A DNA stretch of 64,000 nt from Mucilaginibacter flavus (GTDB taxonomy: Bacteria > Bacteroidota > Bacteroidia > Sphingobacteriales > Sphingobacteriaceae), in the NCBI RefSeq assembly GCF_030409315.1, contig NZ_JAUFPS010000028.1, positions 372,001-436,000 of the forward strand. Reading direction: 5' to 3'. Each line of letters opens with the position of its first letter. Position 1 is the stretch's first letter. The notes under the pieces were generated by a model that did no database searches, was not told where the DNA came from, and worked only from the letters and a program-made list of their open reading frames with translations. Shown here one piece after another: positions 42,506-48,314 of this stretch. The translations under genes were made by a program, and so were the position numbers.

Positions 42506-43300
42506 TTACAATCCCGAGTAATAATCATAACCTTGCTCGGCCCAGTAATCGGGCGGGCGTTTGTTGCTAAAGGTCATGGTACCTATTCTTTTGAGGTTTT
42601 TAATACCGTATTTAACCGGGATAATGAGTCTTAACGGCGCGCCGTGTTTAGGTGGCAGCGGCTTTTCATTTACCTCGTAAGCCAGCAATGTTTGCGGGTG
42701 CATGGCGCTGGGCATATCTATGCCTACGTAGTATTGTTTATCCGGTGTTTCTAAGCCAACATATTGAAGCGCGGTTTCAGCATCTAACTTAAAATGACTT
42801 ATAAAATCGCTAAATTTTACGCCTCCCCAGTGCGATATCTGGTCCCAGCCCTCAACGCATTTAAAATCATAAACAATATCTGTTTTAGGCAGGGCCTTGA
42901 TATCATCGATGCTGATGTTTAATACTTCGCCTGATTGTTTTTTCACTTTGAGCGCCCAGGCCGTTACATCTATCTTACCCTCGTTCCCGATATCTTCATT
43001 ATGACGCACATTTTTTGCCGCCATTTCCTTAGGGTACGTTTTTACCAGGTTATTATTGCTAAACACCCGGCGAAAGGCAAGCTCTGTTTGATTCAAGGCT
43101 CGTCTTAAAGGCTTACGCGCGCCCGCGGTAATAGTCGCGGTTTCTTCGGGCGAATTATACAGCCATTTCCAGCCGCCATATGCAACTCCCGATGCTACAA
43201 AGAAAGTACCGAACGAGATAAAATTGCGCCGGGTGATCTTTTGCTCAACCGTCAGCGGCTTTTTGGGGCCTTTATTTTTTTTACTGAATAGGTTTCTCAT
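42506..43300 (-). CDS. YedY/MsrP-like molybdopterin oxidoreductase, Tat-exported
   Basis: 264 residues from the ATG at 43300 (an upstream ATG at 43324 adds 8 residues inside the preceding gene). The twin-arginine motif TRRNFISFGTFF at residues 23-34 plus a hydrophobic stretch gives Tat export, possibly as a membrane anchor. The sulfite-oxidase fold has the molybdenum-ligating Cys148 in YDFKCVEGWDQISHWGG, and HGAPLRLIIPVKYGIKNLK. MsrP reduces methionine sulfoxide in periplasmic proteins. It overlaps its cytochrome b partner gene by 20 bp. It lacks the very N-terminal extension of E. coli MsrP, so another periplasmic substrate cannot be excluded. Confidence 0.87.
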   Translation of the reverse strand: MRNLFSKKNKGPKKPLTVEQKITRRNFISFGTFFVASGVAYGGWKWLYNSPEETATITAGARKPLRRALNQTELAFRRVFSNNNLVKTYPKEMAAKNVRHNEDIGNEGKIDVTAWALKVKKQSGEVLNISIDDIKALPKTDIVYDFKCVEGWDQISHWGGVKFSDFISHFKLDAETALQYVGLETPDKQYYVGIDMPSAMHPQTLLAYEVNEKPLPPKHGAPLRLIIPVKYGIKNLKRIGTMTFSNKRPPDYWAEQGYDYYSGL

Positions 43301-43991
43301 CTGCTGGGGTTGGGGTTTCAACAATAGGTTTAGGATCGGGTTTACTGATCACTTCAAAGCCGGATATTACCGACCGGAAGTTGTTCCAACCAGCCAATAT
43401 CACCTGTATAATATGGATCAAAAAGAAAAACACATAGCCAATGGTCAATGCGAAATGCAGGATACGGGCAAAATGATAACCACCACAAAGCCAGGCCAAA
43501 TAATAAAACTGTACGGGTTTATAAATAGCCAGCCCTGTTATCAGCGAACCAAAACCCATCACTATAATTGCGGTATAAGCAATACGTTGTGCAGCGTTAT
43601 ATTTTTTTTGCGGCGGTGCCATTTTGCGGATGTGTAAATCATGCAATAACACCAGCCAGGCTTCTTTAAATGATTTTTTTTGAGGTACCAGTTCACGCCA
43701 CTCGCCGGAAATGATGGTGTATAACACGTATACAAGGCCATTGATCGCAAAAGCCCACATAAATAAAAAATGAAAAGCCATACCCTCGGCCAGTCGTTTT
43801 TGGATATGAAAAGTATTATAAAATCCCTCGGGAAAAAAGCCGAAGAATTTATGCCCGAAGATGGTTATGGTGTACACATCATTGGCCCAGTAAATCAACA
43901 TCCCGCTCCAGATCATGATACTCAGGATAGGGAAGTTTATCCAATGCGTCCAGCGCATGGCTAAAGGGTGCTTTTCTTTTATTTGTTTCAT
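43281..43991 (-). CDS. Cytochrome b membrane subunit for the MsrP-like enzyme
   Basis: 236 residues, PF01292-like cytochrome b561/hydrogenase type. There are four to five membrane helices. Haem-ligand histidines lie in MRWTHWINFPILSIMIWSGM, MAFHFLFMWAFAINGL, RILHFALTIGYVFFFLIHIIQ. A Pro-rich C-terminus is PKPIVETPTPADEKP. It would pass electrons from quinol to the molybdoenzyme, the job YedZ/MsrQ does elsewhere, though it is a different cytochrome family. It overlaps the oxidoreductase gene. The DUF1223 gene is upstream on the same strand, separated by a palindrome. Confidence 0.9.
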   Translation of the reverse strand: MKQIKEKHPLAMRWTHWINFPILSIMIWSGMLIYWANDVYTITIFGHKFFGFFPEGFYNTFHIQKRLAEGMAFHFLFMWAFAINGLVYVLYTIISGEWRELVPQKKSFKEAWLVLLHDLHIRKMAPPQKKYNAAQRIAYTAIIVMGFGSLITGLAIYKPVQFYYLAWLCGGYHFARILHFALTIGYVFFFLIHIIQVILAGWNNFRSVISGFEVISKPDPKPIVETPTPADEKPIQ

Positions 43992-44063
43992 TTGATTAGA
44001 GGTTTGCAGCTATGATAAATTGGCTGCCTGAGATTGGCTTTCAAAAATAATCAGTCCTTCCCT

Positions 44064-44092
44064 ATAGCGATGGGTTTTAAACCCATCGCTAT
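44064..44092. repeat. 29-nt palindrome (copy B), possible attenuator
   Basis: ATAGCGATGGG pairs with CCCATCGCTAT around TTTTAAA, a nearly perfect palindrome followed by TTTT on the plus strand. It is almost the same as 19402-19430. It lies between the DUF1223 gene and the cytochrome b gene and could weaken read-through in that operon. Confidence 0.75.
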
Positions 44093-44102
44093 TTTCCAAA
44101 AT

Positions 44103-44888
44103 TTAGCTACCTGTCCCAAAACCCGCTTTCGCGGCGGCCAAAATTGAACCATTGCCTGTATTTTGTACAAAACCTATCACTTCATATCCCTGCGGATTAA
44201 AACCGTCGGGCAGCGTTAAAGTAGCGGTACCTTTGCCGTTTGCTGTTATAGCCTGTGTTTGTACTTTACGTACAATTTGCACATGGGCCAAAGTACGACC
44301 GCCGTTTTCACCACGTTGTACCTTGGTTATACCATTTTTCTGCACAAGGGCTAATAATAAGGTGCTGTTTTTATCGGCACCTTCGGTATTATATTGTACA
44401 GTAACGTGACCCTGGTTGTTTTGTGCATTAATGGTTAGTTTACCACCGGCAGGAGTACGCAACCCGGCTGTTATAGCGTTACGCAACGTACCTTCTTCCG
44501 ATCCTACGAATTCCTTTTTGCCGTTCACCACTATCTGTGGGGTGTAAACCGATTGCAGGTTTAACCAGCTGGCGTACTCGTTTTGTCGTTTGGAATAATC
44601 GGCACTGCTAAAAACATCTTTCCAGCCAAGGCGATTCCAGTAGTCGACATGGAAAGCCAAAATGTAAACGGGCTTGTCGCTGTCTTCTTTTTGAATACGG
44701 GCCACCAAGTCATCGGCCGATGGGCAGCTTGAGCAGCCCTCTGATGTAAACAATTCAATCACCGCGAAGCCATTGCCTGCCGGTTTATCCGTATTTTTAA
44801 CTGTTCGGGTATGTTTCGTAAATGCAGCTGCCGCCAATACCAAACCAACAAGGCAGGCGGTAAGGGATAATATTTTTATAGCTTTCAT
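44103..44888 (-). CDS. DUF1223 family exported thioredoxin-like protein
   Basis: 261 residues. The signal peptide covers MKAIKILSLTACLVGLVLAAAA. The thioredoxin-like domain has VIELFTSEGCSSCPSADD (CSSC redox motif near residue 52), then YILAFHVDYWNRLGWKD and VYTPQIVVNGKKEFVGS (cis-Pro region). The C-terminal half (about 165-260) is a beta-rich domain. DUF1223 proteins are periplasmic and of unknown function. It is driven by a promoter identical in type to those of the neighbouring ECF sigma factor and Met-rich peptide genes. Confidence 0.92.
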   Translation of the reverse strand: MKAIKILSLTACLVGLVLAAAAFTKHTRTVKNTDKPAGNGFAVIELFTSEGCSSCPSADDLVARIQKEDSDKPVYILAFHVDYWNRLGWKDVFSSADYSKRQNEYASWLNLQSVYTPQIVVNGKKEFVGSEEGTLRNAITAGLRTPAGGKLTINAQNNQGHVTVQYNTEGADKNSTLLLALVQKNGITKVQRGENGGRTLAHVQIVRKVQTQAITANGKGTATLTLPDGFNPQGYEVIGFVQNTGNGSILAAAKAGFGTGS

Positions 44889-44919
44889 AATCTGTTAAGT
44901 TTAACTAACGTTTTCTGGC

Positions 44920-44949
44920 TTAGTCGGGGTTTTTGGAATAACCTTACAA
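44920..44949 (-). promoter_or_regulatory. ECF sigma-factor promoter of the DUF1223-cytochrome b-MsrP-like unit
   Basis: On the minus strand TTGTAAGG (44949-44942), 15 bp, then CGACTAA (44926-44920). The ATG at 44888 is about 31 bp beyond the -10 box. Both boxes and the spacing are identical at 45083-45112 and 46014-46043. Confidence 0.82.
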
Positions 44950-45082
44950 AAAATATTTTTTTATGCGATGTGACGGCGGAGCAAATCAGTAGGCGTATAA
45001 ATAAATTATAATCAACAGGATAAACGTAAATTTAAGCAATAATCCGGTCGGTTTTATGTAACATAAGAAATCGATATTTTCC

Positions 45083-45112
45083 TTGTAAGGATTTTAAGTT
45101 ATAAACGACTAA
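45083..45112 (+). promoter_or_regulatory. ECF sigma-factor promoter of the sigma/anti-sigma operon
   Basis: TTGTAAGG (45083-45090), 15 bp, CGACTAA (45106-45112). It lies 31 bp upstream of the sigma factor ATG, implying autoregulation. It is divergent from the copy at 44920-44949, with 133 bp between the two -35 boxes. Confidence 0.82.
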
Positions 45113-45143
45113 GCGCATAAAGTTTCATGAACATATCTGTTAA

Positions 45144-45716
45144 ATGGCTACCGAAAATCAATATTTAAATCCGCGGCAATGGGTTGAGGCCCATGCCGAT
45201 TACTTATATGGCTATACCCTTTCGCGTTTAAACGACGAAGAGCAGGCTAAAGACCTGGTACAGGAAACATTTTTAGCAGCGCTGGAAAAGGTTGATAAGT
45301 TTGAAGGCAAAAGTTCCGAACGTACCTGGTTGACCGCTATACTAAAAAACAAAATTATCGACGTTTACCGCAAAAGATCATCTGGCTTGCGAAAGGTAGA
45401 AACACTGGCAGCCGAAGAAGAGCAGCGCGATTTTTTTGAGGACGATAACGGCCATTGGACAAAAACACACGCCCCACAGCCTTTTGGCATTGAAGATCAT
45501 GATCCTTTAGTGGGTAAAGAATTTAACGGCATCCTTCAAAAATGTATGCAAAAACTGCCTGCTTTATGGATGGCTATTTTTACCATGAAACATATGGACG
45601 ATGCTACTACAGATGTTATTTGCAGCGAGTTAAATGTTACCCAAGCTAACTTTTGGGTTATAATTCACCGGGCCAAGCTTAACCTGAGGGCCTGCCTGCA
45701 AAAAAACTGGATTTAA
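45144..45716 (+). CDS. ECF-type RNA polymerase sigma factor
   Basis: 190 residues. Region 2 has YLYGYTLSRLNDEEQAKDLVQETFLAALEKVDKFEGKSSERTWL split over residues 20-65; region 4 is at 125-185 (LPALWMAIFTMKHMDDATTDVICSELN, then VTQANFWVIIHRAKLNLRACL). The unusually long acidic linker contains DFFEDDNGHWTK. It is followed after 11 bp by a zinc anti-sigma gene, the classical arrangement. Three identical promoters at this locus, one of them its own, are the likely targets. Confidence 0.93.
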   Translation: MATENQYLNPRQWVEAHADYLYGYTLSRLNDEEQAKDLVQETFLAALEKVDKFEGKSSERTWLTAILKNKIIDVYRKRSSGLRKVETLAAEEEQRDFFEDDNGHWTKTHAPQPFGIEDHDPLVGKEFNGILQKCMQKLPALWMAIFTMKHMDDATTDVICSELNVTQANFWVIIHRAKLNLRACLQKNWI

Positions 45717-45727
45717 AATTTAACAAT

Positions 45728-46003
45728 ATGAGCCCACTTAAACACATCATATATAACTGCAAGCAAGCCACGCTGCTGATCGAGAAACGGCAGTTTAAAA
45801 AGCTAAGCTTCCGCGAGTTTGTGGAGTTGCGCATCCATTTGGCCGGGTGCTCTGTTTGTACTTTATATAACAAGCAAAGCCAGGTGATACACCAAATGAT
45901 GCTACAGCTTTTTCATGATTCTATGCAAACAACCGGCGTACATTTAGATACCGGCTATAAACAGGACCTGCAAATACGCATTGAGAAAGAATTAAATAAA
46001 TAA
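45728..46003 (+). CDS. Zinc-binding anti-sigma factor (ZAS type), cytoplasmic
   Basis: 91 residues with no membrane segment. The ZAS pattern is Cys11, then His37-x3-Cys41-x2-Cys44 (in LRIHLAGCSVCTLY). A C-terminal helix ends in RIEKELNK. In redox-sensing ZAS proteins such as RsrA, oxidation of the zinc thiolates releases the sigma factor; that mechanism is possible here but not shown by sequence. It lies 11 bp after the sigma factor gene and is surely co-transcribed. Confidence 0.85.
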   Translation: MSPLKHIIYNCKQATLLIEKRQFKKLSFREFVELRIHLAGCSVCTLYNKQSQVIHQMMLQLFHDSMQTTGVHLDTGYKQDLQIRIEKELNK

Positions 46004-46013
46004 TTAAAATATT

Positions 46014-46043
46014 TTGTAAGGTTTGCCAAAACCGCCCGACTAA
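46014..46043 (+). promoter_or_regulatory. ECF sigma-factor promoter of the Met-rich peptide gene
   Basis: TTGTAAGG (46014-46021), 15 bp, CGACTAA (46037-46043), 39 bp upstream of the ATG at 46083. It begins 11 bp after the anti-sigma stop codon, so the peptide can be made in excess over the sigma factor. Confidence 0.82.
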
Positions 46044-46082
46044 TGCTGAAATGTTCATATAAAACAAAAACTAAAAACAATT

Positions 46083-46343
46083 ATGAAAAAAATCATTTCA
46101 GGCGCATTGGCAGCTACAGTAGTGGCAGCGTGTTTAACCATCAATGTACAAGCTAAAACTTTAGCACCATTTGCTGCAAAAGCATCAATTACAGCGGTAA
46201 GTGATACCGGCAAAATGGCTAAAGACAAAATGAAGATGGACAAGATGAAGAAAAAGAAAATGGACAAAATGGGTAACGACAAAATGGGCAAGGATAAGAT
46301 GGGGAAAGACAAGATGAAGAAAGATACTGGCAGTAAAATGTAA
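46083..46343 (+). CDS. Exported methionine/lysine-rich MxKDx pentapeptide-repeat protein
   Basis: 86 residues. The signal peptide is MKKIISGALAATVVAACL, cleaved near VQA-K. After a short Ala-rich spacer, the last 42 residues are repeats of the type M-x-K-D-K (MAKDKM, KMDKM, KKKKM, DKMGND, KMGKDKM twice). They include 10 Met and about 19 Lys, with no Cys and no aromatic residue. This matches the pentapeptide MXKDX repeat family. The composition fits a sacrificial periplasmic methionine sink or soft-metal binder. Its own ECF promoter and terminator make it a separate, probably strongly expressed unit. Confidence 0.9.
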   Translation: MKKIISGALAATVVAACLTINVQAKTLAPFAAKASITAVSDTGKMAKDKMKMDKMKKKKMDKMGNDKMGKDKMGKDKMKKDTGSKM

Positions 46344-46366
46344 GTTGTTTTTGTTTTTTGATCGTG

Positions 46367-46390
46367 AAGAGGGAGGTGATGCTCCCTCTT
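46367..46390 (+). terminator. Terminator of the MxKDx peptide gene
   Basis: AAGAGGGAG (46367-46375) pairs with CTCCCTCTT (46382-46390), 6-nt loop, followed by a run of T. Confidence 0.88.
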
Positions 46391-46779
46391 TTTTTATAAT
46401 ACAGATAGCGTTCCACCGGAGCGGGTGAAACACAGGTATGGCTTTGGAACGGATTGTTGTTATCTGTCAATTAGTTATATATTTTTTTAGAATTAACCTT
46501 ATGGAATACTGGAGCCTTACACGGCGGCTGGACCTGTAAACACATGACAGGATTATCTAAAAAACTGTAAATCTTTTTCAGGACGATACGCTACCCTGGT
46601 TTTGTACTTGCGGCAAGAAGCATGATTTCTTGTTTTTCTACAAAGCTTACTTCCTATGGGAGAGGAAAAATTTTTAACTTAATGACAATGAACTTACGCC
46701 ACAAAAATTCCATTCCCCTTCAGGCCTCTATCAGTGGCATTAAGCTGCAAGTTGAAAGATCCGGTAATGTATGGTTGTT
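46391..46779. other. Intergenic stretch without a supported gene
   Basis: About 390 bp. There is no convincing coding frame, tRNA or strong hairpin. A plus-strand frame from 46622 runs into the converging membrane protein gene and has no family features. I see no clear promoter here. Confidence 0.5.
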
Positions 46780-47433
46780 TCATTTTTTCTTAAATAATCT
46801 TACGCCTATCAATATCGTCCAAATGGGCAGCATCAACACACCCATAAATGAGCCAATATAAAGAATTTGATGTATCAGGATGTTTGCAGGTGTTTCGGCC
46901 GGGATTTTTGCCATTACTTCATCAGATGGCGCGGGTATGTGAAGAATTACGCTATCAACAAAAATTGCGTACCCAACAGGAAACAGGCCTACAAGTGCCA
47001 GTCCGAAACCAACCACTATTCCAAACCATCTGAGCCATTGCGGAATTATTGCTTTCAGGCGCCAACATGCCATAACAAGCCATACACCCAAAATGCCTTG
47101 CGGGAACATATATAAAGTATCAGCAAGTATTTTTGGGAAGATGAGCAGCAGAAAAAGCACCGTAAAACAAAGTGCAGTAATAGGAATATGAAGCATCAGT
47201 GCCGATATGCCCGACAGACGCTCCTGGATAAGCCTAAAAAGCGCGACTACAACCGGAATTAAAAAAACAAATTGAAGAATAACAAAGGTATCATGAACCC
47301 TGATGGGCATAGTCCCGTTTTGGGCATCTTCACTACGAACGATAAGAAATCCAATTAAAAAAACATAGGCTACAATGCCAGCCACGCCGCTTGCAATTGC
47401 CGCACGTGCCGCGGTACGATAAGATAAATTCAT
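46780..47433 (-). CDS. Six-helix membrane protein, DUF4386-like
   Basis: 217 residues from the ATG at 47433. The longer frame to 47529 adds a basic 32-residue extension without conserved features. About six membrane helices alternate with short loops (AIASGVAGIVAYVFLIGFLI, VILQFVFLIPVVVALF, LHIPITALCFTVLFLLLIF, MFPQGILGVWLVMACW, FGIVVGFGLALVGLFPVGY, FMGVLMLPIWTILIGV). The layout resembles DUF4386 proteins. It is a single gene between two plus-strand genes. No function is known. Confidence 0.78.
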   Translation of the reverse strand: MNLSYRTAARAAIASGVAGIVAYVFLIGFLIVRSEDAQNGTMPIRVHDTFVILQFVFLIPVVVALFRLIQERLSGISALMLHIPITALCFTVLFLLLIFPKILADTLYMFPQGILGVWLVMACWRLKAIIPQWLRWFGIVVGFGLALVGLFPVGYAIFVDSVILHIPAPSDEVMAKIPAETPANILIHQILYIGSFMGVLMLPIWTILIGVRLFKKK

Positions 47434-47607
47434 ATGATTTGGCAAAGTATCAAATAACATTGCAAAAATAAGAGGGATTGTTGCAAGGCGCTTCCGCGGA
47501 TGTAGCAAATGTTTACGAATTTGTTGCATTAGAATATTGTATTTTTATGCGTTAGCCTTATTAAACCATTGTGTTTAAAGTTAGTCAGATCACCAAATCA
47601 CAACATT

Positions 47608-48132
47608 ATGAAAAACCTTTCCTTAAGCCTGCTATTCATTGCTTTATCTTTCACCGCGTTTGCGCAAAGTAACTTATTTAATCAAAATGACCTGGCGGTT
47701 TTTAACGCGATAAAATCAAGTAAGGATAGCAGCTATTTTTTTACTTTTAATTATCCCGATGGTGTACCGTTAACCATTGTAAAAAACGGAAACATAGCAA
47801 ACTTCATTAACCGAGATGGTGCAAGCACATCGATATCAAAAACAGGCCAAACTTACTCCGTAATGAACAGCAATGGAACATCTTTATGGATAGATAACGG
47901 AAATACTGCGGTTATCGTAAACCCAAACGGCTCTCATACTACCGTTATAAAAAACGGGCAAGTATCCACTATAGTTAATCCGGATGGGACGCATTCTACA
48001 CTTATTGACAATGGCGCTACCTCTACAATTGTTAATCCTAATGGAACGCATTCCGTGGCGATTAAAACATCGACCACAACCACCATTATTGTAAATCCCG
48101 ACGGATCGCACACGGTTATTACTACGCCGTAG
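47608..48132 (+). CDS. Secreted beta-repeat protein
   Basis: 174 residues from the ATG at 47608; the upstream ATG at 47569 would displace the signal peptide. MKNLSLSLLFIALSFTAFAQ is a Sec signal. The second half is four tandem ~19-residue repeats of the form I-V-N-P-N/D-G-S/T-H-x3-I, e.g. VNPNGSHTTVIKNGQ, VNPDGTHSTLIDNGA, VNPNGTHSVAIKTST, VNPDGSHTVITTP. An additional degenerate repeat precedes them. Such repeats probably form a short beta-solenoid or hairpin array outside the cytoplasm. No family name is known to me. Confidence 0.78.
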   Translation: MKNLSLSLLFIALSFTAFAQSNLFNQNDLAVFNAIKSSKDSSYFFTFNYPDGVPLTIVKNGNIANFINRDGASTSISKTGQTYSVMNSNGTSLWIDNGNTAVIVNPNGSHTTVIKNGQVSTIVNPDGTHSTLIDNGATSTIVNPNGTHSVAIKTSTTTTIIVNPDGSHTVITTP

Positions 48133-48314
48133 ATTGTGAAAGGCTTTTTTTACAAAAAATAGCTTCTGCACGCGGGGGAATTAATGAGTAATGAGAAGAG
48201 TCAAGAGCCAAGAATCAAGAGTTAAGGCTTTTAGGATTTACTCTTTAAGCCCGGTTTGCGTAACTGGATTGCCAATGAGTTACGCCTTGAATTGCGTGAG
48301 GGCAATAAACAAGC

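Noticed and set aside
46622..46861. 79-residue plus-strand frame before the membrane protein
   Set aside because: It overlaps the end of the converging gene and shows no family feature.
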